NCBI GenBank assembly: GCA_900765115.1
Contig: CAAFQK010000058.1
Location: 1-24,789, forward strand
Origin: an uncultured Collinsella sp.
GTDB taxonomy: Bacteria > Actinomycetota > Coriobacteriia > Coriobacteriales > Coriobacteriaceae
Direction: 5' to 3'
Length of the DNA stretch: 24,789 nt
Shown here: positions 15,255-24,789 of the stretch, in pieces
Layout: every line of letters begins with the position of its first letter
How positions within the stretch are numbered: position 1 is the first letter of the stretch
The notes under the pieces: model-generated
Told to the model about the DNA's origin: nothing
The model's input: the letters and a program-made list of their open reading frames with translations, nothing else
Databases searched by the model: none
Program-made: the position numbers and the translations under genes

Positions 15255-16093
15255 TGAAACGCGATAAGGTTATCAACCGCGCGCTCTCGATTTTCTTTAC
15301 GATCCTGTCGCTCGCGTGGATCTACCCCGTGTTCATGATTGCGCTTAATTCTTTTAAGAAAGCGACCGCAATCAGCACCACCACGGCATTCGATCTGCTC
15401 ACGCCCGAGACGTTCAACGGCCTCGCAAACTACATGCACGCCCTTAACGAGCAGGGCTTTGCCTCGGCGTTTATGTATTCGCTCATCATCACGGTCACGT
15501 CGGTCGTGCTGATTCTGGTGTGCTGCTCCATGTGCGCCTGGTACGTGGTGCGCGTCAATAACAAGATCTCGAACTTCTTCTATTACCTGTTCGTGTTCTC
15601 GATGGTCGTGCCGTTCCAGATGCTGATGTTCACGCTGTCCAATTTGGCGGACCGCATCGGCTTTAACACGCCGTTCAACATCTGCTTTATCTATCTGGGC
15701 TTTGGCGCGGGTCTGGCGGTCTTTATGTTCGCCGGCTTTGTAAAGAACATCCCGCTCGAGATCGAGGAGGCGGCCATGATCGACGGCTGCAACCCGGTCC
15801 AGGTGTTCTTTAAGATTGTCCTTCCCATCATGAAGCCCACCTATCTTTCGGTTGGCATCCTCGAGACCATGTGGGTCTGGAACGACTATCTGCTGCCCTA
15901 CCTCACCCTCGACTCCACCAAGTACAAGACCATTCCTATCTTGATCCAGTACTTCCGTGGCGGCTATGGCCACGTCGAGCTCGGCCCCATGATGGCCTGC
16001 ATCATGATGGTCGTTGTCCCCATCGTCATCATGTACATCTTCTGCCAGAAGTACATCATCGACGGCGTGGTGGCAGGTGCCGTCAAGGGCTGA
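15254..16093 (+). CDS. CUT1 sugar ABC transporter permease, MalG/MsmG type
   Basis: This 279-residue membrane protein has about six segments. Its EAA loop (IEEAAMIDGCNPVQVFFKIVLPIMKP, near residues 170-195) and C-terminal region are typical of MalG-type permeases. The start codon overlaps the stop of the preceding permease (TAATG). It pairs with that protein and the ATPase encoded next. Confidence 0.93.
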   Translation: MKRDKVINRALSIFFTILSLAWIYPVFMIALNSFKKATAISTTTAFDLLTPETFNGLANYMHALNEQGFASAFMYSLIITVTSVVLILVCCSMCAWYVVRVNNKISNFFYYLFVFSMVVPFQMLMFTLSNLADRIGFNTPFNICFIYLGFGAGLAVFMFAGFVKNIPLEIEEAAMIDGCNPVQVFFKIVLPIMKPTYLSVGILETMWVWNDYLLPYLTLDSTKYKTIPILIQYFRGGYGHVELGPMMACIMMVVVPIVIMYIFCQKYIIDGVVAGAVKG

Positions 16094-16117
16094 TGCCGTA
16101 ACTGTTTTGCAAGTTTC

Positions 16118-16144
16118 TGCGGCGCCCTTCAGCGTGGCGCCGCA
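16118..16144 (+). terminator. small intercistronic hairpin before the ABC ATPase gene
   Basis: TGCGGCGCC pairs perfectly with GGCGCCGCA around a nine-base loop. There is no T-run, so it is probably an RNA-stability or partial read-through element within the operon. Confidence 0.6.
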
Positions 16145-16161
16145 TATCGAAAGGTAAAGAC

Positions 16162-17361
<1,200 letters not shown>

Positions 17362-17429
17362 GCCCGGTGCATCCAGGCCCTCCCTTTGGGCGACTGCGGC
17401 TTTGCCATCCTTTTGCCGTGGTCACATAT

Positions 17430-17472
17430 AAGGCTCCCCTCCCGTCCGATGGGCGAGAGGGGAGCCTTTCTT
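17430..17472 (+). terminator. terminator of the sugar ABC operon
   Basis: AAGGCTCCCCT (17430-17440) pairs perfectly with AGGGGAGCCTT (17458-17468), followed by TCTTT. The loop contains a further CCCGTC/GGGCG pairing. Confidence 0.85.
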
Positions 17473-17500
17473 TGTGCCGGGGCTGTCCGTCTGTCAGTTT

Positions 17501-17717
17501 GTCTTGATCTGTAACAGGTAGAGGGCCAAATTGGGCCTAGATGTTACAGATCGAGACGGCGTCGAGCTGCCTGTCCTTTCATCTCGATCTGTAACACGAA
17601 GGACTGTTTTTGGCAGCTACCTGTTACAGATTGAGATTGTTTTAGCCGGCTTATCTATTTGTCTCGATCTGTAACAGGTGGGACCGTTTTGGCCGAGTAG
17701 GTGTTACAGATTGAGAC
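17501..17717 (+). repeat. array of three hairpins at an exact 80-bp period
   Basis: Three 57-base units begin at 17501, 17581 and 17661. Each has a 16-base left arm (consensus TCTCGATCTGTAACA plus one leading base), a 25-base interior and a complementary right arm beginning at 17542, 17622 or 17702. Units are separated by 23-base spacers. Arms are nearly identical, while interiors and spacers have diverged with only faint similarity. Unit 2 replaces the outer G-C pair by A-T, and every other imperfect pair is G-U when read on the plus strand. The array lies between the convergent ABC operon and glgP. Function is unknown; it contains no open reading frame of note. Confidence 0.9.
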
Positions 17718-17757
17718 GATTTGGTCGAGGCGGGCCACGGGCAACACGCGGGCACAA

Positions 17758-17789
17758 AAAGCGGAGCCGCGTTGCCGCGACTCCGCTTT
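17758..17789 (-). terminator. glgP terminator
   Basis: On the minus strand, AAAGCGGAG with CGCG forms a 14-bp stem with a single mismatch (17758-17771 with 17776-17789) and runs into T residues. It ends the malQ-glgP direction of transcription. Confidence 0.88.
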
Positions 17790-17815
17790 CAAGAGGATGG
17801 GTAAAGGAAACGAAA

Positions 17816-20083
<2,268 letters not shown>

Positions 20084-20121
20084 GTTTCCTCCTGTGGTGA
20101 GTTGACTACATGTCAGAAATT

Positions 20122-20165
20122 CAAAAGAATCCCGCGCGAGGGGATTGGGGTGGCCTCGCGCGGGA
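20122..20165 (-). terminator. hairpin between malQ and glgP
   Basis: A 12-bp perfect stem (TCCCGCGCGAGG with CCTCGCGCGGGA) is followed on the minus strand by ATTCTTTTG. It has the form of an intrinsic terminator and may only partly stop transcripts from malQ, or may be a processing site. Confidence 0.7.
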
Positions 20166-20212
20166 AAAGCAAGCGCGTCCGCACGGTGGGGAGGGGTCGG
20201 GCGCGGTAGCTC

Positions 20213-21718
20213 CTATTGAGGAAGCTCGATTTCGGCTTCCGACGGGATGCGGAAGTAGGTCTCGGTCCAGTCGGTGAGTTTGTGCTCGAGCTCGCGGGTG
20301 ATGGCGCCGTCGAGCATGCGCCAGGTCCAGTTGCCGCCCAGGGTGGCAGGGGTGTTGATGCGCGCCTCATTGCCCAGGTTAAGCAGGTCCTGCATGGTGT
20401 AGATGCACGTGTCGCTCACGCTGGCGGCGATGGTGCGATTGAGTGCATCTGCCATGGGTTCGCCGGCCTGCTGATGGGTGTACAGGGCTGCCTGCTCGCG
20501 CTGACGCGGGGTGGCCGTTCCCTCAAACCAGCCGCGCGCCGTCTCGTTGTCGTGGGTGCCCACATAGGCGACGGTGTTGGCGATGTAGTTATGCGGCAGG
20601 TAGTACGAGTTGGTGCCCTCAAAGGCGAACTGCAGGATCTTCATGCCGGGGAAACCCGAGTTGTCGCGCATGTCGATGACACCGGGAGTGAGGAAACCCA
20701 GGTCCTCGGCGATGATGGGCAGCGTGCCGAGCTTTTCCTCGAGCGTCTTGAAGAACTTGAGGCCGGGACCCTGCGTCCACGAACCGTAGGACGAATCGGG
20801 CGAGGAGAACGGCACCTCCCAATAGGCCTCGAAGCCGCGGAAGTGATCCAGGCGGATGACGTCGTACATGTCGAGGGCGGCGCGAATGCGGCCCTCCCAC
20901 CAGGAGAAGCCGTCGGACTCCATGGCGTCCCAGTCGTAGATGGGGTTGCCCCAGTACTGGCCGGTGGCCGAGAACTGGTCGGGCGGCGTGCCGGCGACGC
21001 TCACGGGATTGCCGGCGGCGTCGATCTTAAAGAGCTCGGGTGTCGCCCACATCTCGACGGAGTCACGCGAGACATAGATGGGCAGGTCGCCGATGATGAG
21101 AATGTCGCGCTCGTTGGCATAGGCCTTGAGGCGGCTCCACTGGTGATCGAAGAAGTACTGCGTCATCTGGTGGTAGAGCATACGCGCCGGATGGTCGGTG
21201 CAGACCTTGGCGGAAGCCTCGCCGCGGGTGCGGAGCTCCGCGGGCCACTCCCAAAACGCCTTGAGACCGCACTCCTCTTTGACGGTCATGAACTCACAGT
21301 AGGGGATGAGCCAGTCCTCGTTGGCCTGGATAAAGTCATCGAAATCGGCCGGCTTGTCGACAGCAAAGCGCTCGGCGGCGCGGTCGAGAATCTGACGGCG
21401 GCCGCCAAAGATAGCACCGTAGTCGACATTACTGGGGTCGGATCCCAGATACACGCCATCGATATCGCGCTGCTCCAGATACCCTGCCTCGATAAGCTCG
21501 GCAAAGTCGATAAAGTTGGGGTTGCCTGCGCGGGCCGAGAACGACTGATAGGGCGAATCGCCATAGCTGGTCGTCGTAAGGGGCAGAATCTGCCAGTAAT
21601 GTTGTTTGCACGAGGCGAGAAAATCGACGAAGTCGTAGGCATTCCAGCCAAAGCCGCCGATTCCGTATGGTCCGGGCAGAGATGAGACGGGCATGAGGAC
21701 GCCGCTTGCACGCTCCAT
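20213..21718 (-). CDS. malQ: 4-alpha-glucanotransferase (amylomaltase)
   Basis: This 501-residue GH77 enzyme transfers alpha-1,4-glucan segments between maltooligosaccharides and releases glucose. The fold starts with GVLMPVSSLPGPYGIGGFG. The catalytic trio is visible: nucleophile D291 in RLDHFRG, acid/base E338 in IIAEDLG, and D390 in GTHDNET. Length matches short bacterial amylomaltases. The ATG at 21716-21718 is preferred because GGTGAG lies seven bases upstream; a TTG five codons earlier is less likely. It is probably the first gene of a malQ-glgP unit, with a TTGTTTAAACAT site about 100 bases upstream linking it to the GntR/PTS/ABC block. Confidence 0.95.
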   Translation of the reverse strand: MERASGVLMPVSSLPGPYGIGGFGWNAYDFVDFLASCKQHYWQILPLTTTSYGDSPYQSFSARAGNPNFIDFAELIEAGYLEQRDIDGVYLGSDPSNVDYGAIFGGRRQILDRAAERFAVDKPADFDDFIQANEDWLIPYCEFMTVKEECGLKAFWEWPAELRTRGEASAKVCTDHPARMLYHQMTQYFFDHQWSRLKAYANERDILIIGDLPIYVSRDSVEMWATPELFKIDAAGNPVSVAGTPPDQFSATGQYWGNPIYDWDAMESDGFSWWEGRIRAALDMYDVIRLDHFRGFEAYWEVPFSSPDSSYGSWTQGPGLKFFKTLEEKLGTLPIIAEDLGFLTPGVIDMRDNSGFPGMKILQFAFEGTNSYYLPHNYIANTVAYVGTHDNETARGWFEGTATPRQREQAALYTHQQAGEPMADALNRTIAASVSDTCIYTMQDLLNLGNEARINTPATLGGNWTWRMLDGAITRELEHKLTDWTETYFRIPSEAEIELPQ

Positions 21719-21816
21719 GAATGCGCTCACCAACCTTCTTGTTGTGGGGTCGGCCTGCCGATGGGTATGCAGTCCGCCTCCGATGTTCTGATTCGATACT
21801 CCTATTGTAAAACATG

Positions 21817-21828
21817 TTGTTTAAACAT
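21817..21828. promoter_or_regulatory. TTGTTTAAACAT operator-like site upstream of malQ
   Basis: This 12-base site matches the palindromes at 11784, 11906 and 12876. Longer ACATGT sequences flank it on both sides (21813 onwards). On the minus strand it is followed within six bases by TACAAT, a possible -10 box of malQ. Confidence 0.5.
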
Positions 21829-21882
21829 GTACAGGCAAGATAAAAAAGTTGGTCGATTTTCGGCGAATGGCTACATGCCATG

Positions 21883-21916
21883 AAAAAGCCCCGACCTCAC
21901 AACGTGAGATCGGGGC
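21883..21916 (-). terminator. galE terminator
   Basis: A 13-bp stem (GCCCCGACCTCAC with GTGAGATCGGGGC, one mismatch) has a three-base loop and is followed on the minus strand by five T residues. Confidence 0.9.
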
Positions 21917-21938
21917 AAGAACGGTATGTAGGTTTTTG

Positions 21939-23000
21939 CTACTCGGCGTCGGCGAAGCCGTTGGGGTTGTGGCTCTGCCAGTTCCAGCTGTCGCGGCACA
22001 TATCCGCGATGTCGTATTGGGCCTTCCAACCCATCATGCGCTCGGCCTTGGAGGCGTCGCACCAGTTGGCAGCGATGTCGCCGGCGCGGCGCTCGCGGAT
22101 CACGTAGGGCAGCTCCTTGCCACAAGCCTTGGAGAAGGCGGCGACGACCTCGAGTACCGAGGTGCCGGTGCCGGTGCCCAAGTTAAAGATCTCGACGCCG
22201 GTCTTGCCGTTCATCCAGTTAAGGGCGGCAACGTGACCAGAGGCCAGATCGCACACGTGGATGTAGTCGCGCACGCCGGTGCCGTCGGGGGTGGGGTAGT
22301 CGTTGCCAAAGACCTGAACGGCCTCGAGCTTGCCCACGGCGACCTGGGCGACATAGGGCACCAGGTTGTTGGGAATGCCCTTGGGGTCCTCGCCGATCAG
22401 GCCCGACGGATGAGCGCCGATGGGGTTGAAGTAACGGAGCAGCACGACGTCCCACTCGGGGTCGGCGGTGTGGACGTCCATAAGGATCTGCTCGATCATC
22501 CACTTGGTCCAACCATAGGGGTTGGTCGCGGGCTTCTTAGGATCCTCCTCGGTGACGGGCGGGTTGTCCGGGTCGCCGTAGACGGTCGAGGAGCTCGAGA
22601 AGATGATGGACTTGCAGCCATGGTTCCGCATGACGTCGATGAGCACCAGGGTGTTCTCGATGTTGTTGTGGTAGTACTCGACGGGCTTGCTCACCGACTC
22701 GCCGACGGCCTTAAAGCCGGCAAAGTGGATGACGCGGTCGATCTGATGGGTATCGAAGATCTTGTTCATCGCATCGCGGTCGAGCACGTTGGCCTCGTAG
22801 AAGGTGAGGTTCTTGGCGGCCTCGTCGCCCACGATGGTCTTGACGCGGTCGACGGCGACGGCGCTGGAGTTGGAGAGATCATCGACGATGACGACCTGGT
22901 AGCCACCCTCGAGCAGCTGAACGACGGTGTGCGAGCCGATAAAACCGGCGCCACCGGTAACGAGGACGCAGGTGTCTTTGGGGTCGAGTGCTTTGGACAT
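21939..23000 (-). CDS. galE: UDP-glucose 4-epimerase
   Basis: This 353-residue enzyme interconverts UDP-glucose and UDP-galactose in the Leloir pathway and supplies UDP-galactose for surface glycans. It has the NAD-binding GGAGFIG (residues 16-22), the VDDLSNSS segment, FSSSSTVYGDP, and the catalytic NPYGWTKW (YxxxK). The C-terminal YNLGTG-like FNLGTGTGTSVLEV is also typical. The start with MSKALD is chosen because AGGAGA lies close upstream; the longer frame to 23072 adds an unconserved leader. It lies upstream of malQ on the same strand but has its own terminator, so it is probably a separate unit. It is divergent from the cell-wall hydrolase gene. Confidence 0.95.
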   Translation of the reverse strand: MSKALDPKDTCVLVTGGAGFIGSHTVVQLLEGGYQVVIVDDLSNSSAVAVDRVKTIVGDEAAKNLTFYEANVLDRDAMNKIFDTHQIDRVIHFAGFKAVGESVSKPVEYYHNNIENTLVLIDVMRNHGCKSIIFSSSSTVYGDPDNPPVTEEDPKKPATNPYGWTKWMIEQILMDVHTADPEWDVVLLRYFNPIGAHPSGLIGEDPKGIPNNLVPYVAQVAVGKLEAVQVFGNDYPTPDGTGVRDYIHVCDLASGHVAALNWMNGKTGVEIFNLGTGTGTSVLEVVAAFSKACGKELPYVIRERRAGDIAANWCDASKAERMMGWKAQYDIADMCRDSWNWQSHNPNGFADAE

Positions 23001-23121
23001 GTAGTCTCCTATCGAATCAGGAACACTTCTTGAGGGGAGTATAGCGCAGCTGGGGGCGCCCAAATGGTGCACTGTAGGAAAAGCAGAGGATTATGTTAAC
23101 GTACTCATATAAGAGCTTGCT

Positions 23122-23148
23122 CAATTGTTACCTCAAATTTGACAATTG
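23122..23148. promoter_or_regulatory. CAATTGT/ACAATTG dyad in the galE-hydrolase divergent region
   Basis: CAATTGT (23122-23128) and ACAATTG (23142-23148) are exact complements with a 13-base gap. A consensus TTGACA (23139-23144) overlaps the right half but has no good -10 partner on the plus strand. Confidence 0.4.
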
Positions 23149-23194
23149 CTTACGAGCCGCCGACCTTGTAGTTTCCTGCCGTTCGTGGAAATCG

Positions 23195-23222
23195 TTGGGA
23201 CGCGCCATATGTACGCTAATAT
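23195..23222 (+). promoter_or_regulatory. possible promoter of the cell-wall hydrolase gene
   Basis: TTGGGA (23195-23200) and TAATAT (23217-23222) are 16 bases apart, about 45 bases from the start codon. The stretch between is bounded by CATATGTAC (23206) and its reverse complement GTACATATG (23261). The same GTACATATG lies just before the JetD-like gene (2751). Confidence 0.4.
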
Positions 23223-23266
23223 GTATGAGTTGAGCGACATATAAATAAGCATGTAACGGAGTACAT

Positions 23267-24472
23267 ATGTCACCAAACAGCGATTCCATCCTTTCCCAGG
23301 AGCTCTCGCGCCGCACTGCCCTTAAGGCCCTGTTCGGCGCCGCTTCTGCGGCAGTTCTTTTTGGCCTGCCCACTCGCGCCCATGCGGCGGAGGCTTCCAA
23401 AGAAACAACCGATAAACTGAATGCCGCCCAGGCCCAGCTCGACGAGGTTCAGGCCCAGCTCGACAGCATCGCAAATGAGTATGCGGCGCTCGCCAACAAG
23501 AATGCCCAGACCCTCAACGACATCGAGAATGTCCAGGGCAAGATTGACGACACGCAGGCCCAGATCGATGAAAAGAAGGCCGAGCTCAAGAAGAAGCGCA
23601 ACGACCTTTCCGATCGCGTGGCCGCCAGCTACAAGTCCGGCGGCACGAACATTCTGTCGCTGCTGCTGGCCTCTGGCTCGTTTGAGGAACTCGTCGCCAA
23701 TGCGCACTATGTTGAGAAGATCAACAAGAGCGACCGCGACGCCATCGAGGACATTCAGACTATCCAGGAAGAGCTCGATGCGCAAAAGACCGAGCTCGAG
23801 TCGCAGAAGGCCGACTTAGAGAAGCTCAAGGACCAGCAGACTGCTCAGATGCAGGATATGCAGGCCAAGCAGCAAGAAGTCCAGACTGTGCTGAACGGTC
23901 TTTCCGACGACGTCAAGGAGCTCATGGCTCAGCGCGATTCCGAGATCCTCGCTGCCGCCCAGGCCGAGGAGGCTGCTAGGAAGGCTGCCGCTGCCGCGGC
24001 TGCCGCGAACAAGAACAATTCCTACTCGGGTGGTTCAAGCTCGGGTGGCGGATCGTATGCGCCCGGAACCCCGCAACAGAATGCCGGCTCGGGCAAACAG
24101 CAGGCCGTCGTCAACGCGTGCTACTCCACGCCTTCGCCGGGTCAGAACTGGTGCGCGGCGTGGGTTACCAATGTCTTCCGTAATGCCGGCGTGGGCTATT
24201 TTGGCGGCAACGCGTGTGACATGTTCAACGCCTGGTGCTATAGCTCCGACCGCTCGGCGCTGCAGGTGGGCATGATCGTGGCCGATTCCTCGCACAGCGG
24301 CACGGGTGCTCCGGGCCTTATCTACGGTCATGTGGGTATCTACGTTGGCGGCGGCATCGTTATGAGCAACGAGGGTGCCATTACGTCTAAGTCGCTTGAT
24401 TCGTTTATTAGCTTCTATGGCACTGGCTCTGGCGTGCGTTGGGGCTGGCTCGGCGGCGTGGCGCTGTCGTAA
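23267..24472 (+). CDS. Tat-exported coiled-coil CHAP/NlpC-like cell-wall hydrolase
   Basis: This 401-residue protein starts with a twin-arginine signal (SRRTALKALFGAASAAV, R15 and R16) and a probable cleavage site AHA-AE after residue 40. Residues about 45-240 form long coiled coils (repeated QLDEVQAQLDS-type heptads) like those of PcsB/RipA-type hydrolases. An Ala-rich and then Gly/Ser-rich linker leads to the C-terminal cysteine peptidase domain. There C296 in NWCAAWV and H355 in GHVGIYVGG form the expected Cys-His pair of CHAP or NlpC/P60 enzymes. It probably cleaves peptidoglycan peptides during division, with the coiled coil serving as a regulatory arm. CGGAG precedes the ATG. Whether the domain is CHAP or NlpC/P60 cannot be settled by eye. 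Confidence 0.85.
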   Translation: MSPNSDSILSQELSRRTALKALFGAASAAVLFGLPTRAHAAEASKETTDKLNAAQAQLDEVQAQLDSIANEYAALANKNAQTLNDIENVQGKIDDTQAQIDEKKAELKKKRNDLSDRVAASYKSGGTNILSLLLASGSFEELVANAHYVEKINKSDRDAIEDIQTIQEELDAQKTELESQKADLEKLKDQQTAQMQDMQAKQQEVQTVLNGLSDDVKELMAQRDSEILAAAQAEEAARKAAAAAAAANKNNSYSGGSSSGGGSYAPGTPQQNAGSGKQQAVVNACYSTPSPGQNWCAAWVTNVFRNAGVGYFGGNACDMFNAWCYSSDRSALQVGMIVADSSHSGTGAPGLIYGHVGIYVGGGIVMSNEGAITSKSLDSFISFYGTGSGVRWGWLGGVALS

Positions 24473-24480
24473 AACCGACG

Positions 24481-24616
24481 GGGCCGCGTGCCCGTCCGCA
24501 ATATACTTGATTGCCTGCTCGGGCAGTCCTGCGCAAGACGAAGGCCACATTAAGTGGCCTTCTTTGCGTGCGGAACTCGCGATCAATCAAATATATTGCG
24601 GACGGGCACGCGGCCC
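24481..24616 (+). repeat. fold-back repeat element, full copy 2
   Basis: Arms of 33 bases (24481-24513 and 24584-24616) are complementary at 32 positions. Inside are CAGTCCTGCGCAAGACG, the inner stem GAAGGCCAC/GTGGCCTTC (24540-24548 with 24554-24562) around ATTAA, and TGCGTGCGGAACTCGCGAT. These inside parts match the element at 190-316 (minus strand), while the outer arms do not. The inner stem differs from that copy at four positions, each compensated on the partner strand. It begins eight bases after the hydrolase stop codon and may also act in 3'-end formation. Confidence 0.88.
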
Positions 24617-24669
24617 TCTCGGGTCCGACGCGCGACACACCGGACTGGGTTATCTGAATAAATATGGTG

Positions 24670-24697
24670 AAGGCCCCTTTCGGGGCCTTCTTTTTTA
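24670..24697 (+). terminator. terminator downstream of the hydrolase gene
   Basis: GAAGGCCCC pairs perfectly with GGGGCCTTC around TTTC and is followed by six T residues. Confidence 0.93.
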
Positions 24698-24741
24698 GTT
24701 CAAGACTTTAGTCTGCTGGGCGCGCAGCGGCCAGCTTCAAC

Positions 24742-24782
24742 CCACCCGCTATGCGGGTGGAGACAAACGGCTTTACAAAGCC
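24742..24782 (+). mobile_element. hairpin pair at right edge, possible IS200/IS605-type end
   Basis: CCACCCGC-TAT-GCGGGTGG (24742-24760) follows TCAA, and a second short dyad, GGCTTT-AC-AAAGCC (24769-24782), follows. Subterminal hairpins near TCAA-like cleavage sequences are typical of IS200/IS605 elements, but no transposase is within the window, so this is only a suggestion. Confidence 0.3.
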
Positions 24783-24789
24783 ACCCCTC

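Noticed and set aside
17501..17717. CRISPR array
   Set aside because: The repeats alternate in orientation, the interiors and spacers show residual similarity to each other, there are only three units, and no cas genes are near. A hairpin array explains it better.
24554..24566. Inner hairpin of the fold-back repeat as the hydrolase terminator
   Set aside because: It is followed by only three T residues, and a much better terminator lies at 24670-24697. The inner hairpin is conserved as part of the repeat, not of the gene.

Overview
The window looks like a chromosome segment from a GC-rich, Gram-positive, sugar-fermenting gut actinobacterium. Coriobacteriia, most likely Collinsella or a close relative, fits best. 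This is inferred from gene content and codon use: a PTS permease in a high-GC background, CUT1 ABC sugar genes with strong C-ending codon bias, a DUF4143 ATPase and clear Shine-Dalgarno sites. It is not based on any database match.

Layout, left to right. (1) 1-697: no recognised gene in the first 427 bases, but a long fold-back repeat (190-316). A promoter (428-456) then starts a leader that encodes an Ile/Val-rich 14-residue peptide (528-572) and ends in a terminator (625-662) just before cstA. (2) 698-4951: cstA, a terminator, and a large gene pairing an N-terminal winged-helix-like region and a long charged linker with a C-terminal JetD-like Toprim domain. (3) 4952-5320: a truncated copy of the fold-back repeat and a set of inverted repeats that control a DUF4143 AAA ATPase gene (5321-6691). 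(4) 6692-7068: tRNA-derived debris, a terminator and an intact tRNA-Gln(TTG) on the minus strand. (5) 7107-11740, all minus strand: a peptidoglycan-binding-domain protein, a polyprenyl diphosphate synthase, and an alpha-glucoside PTS EIICB protein fused to a HAD phosphatase. (6) 11970-17361, plus strand: a TreR-like GntR regulator divergent from the PTS gene, then a complete CUT1 sugar ABC transporter (binding protein, two permeases, ATPase). (7) 17362-17815: convergent intergenic region with three hairpins repeated at an exact 80-bp period. (8) 17816-23000, minus strand: glycogen/maltodextrin phosphorylase, 4-alpha-glucanotransferase and UDP-glucose 4-epimerase. (9) 23267-24472: a Tat-exported coiled-coil CHAP/NlpC-like cell-wall hydrolase, followed by a second full copy of the fold-back repeat, a terminator, and hairpins at the right edge that may begin an IS200/IS605-type element.

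The central block reads as one alpha-glucan utilisation system. The ABC transporter would import maltodextrins. The PTS fusion would import a disaccharide as its phosphate and could dephosphorylate it in place. MalQ and GlgP would convert the intracellular oligosaccharides to glucose and glucose-1-phosphate. A shared palindrome (TTGTTTAAACAA type) lies in the control regions of the PTS gene, the GntR gene, the ABC operon and malQ, which suggests the local GntR protein regulates all of them.

The most interesting items are the PTS-phosphatase fusion, the Ile/Val leader-peptide attenuator in front of cstA, the three-unit 80-bp hairpin array whose imperfect pairs are all G-U on the plus strand, the fold-back repeat family with a fixed core but unrelated self-complementary arms, and the stand-alone JetD-like Toprim protein.
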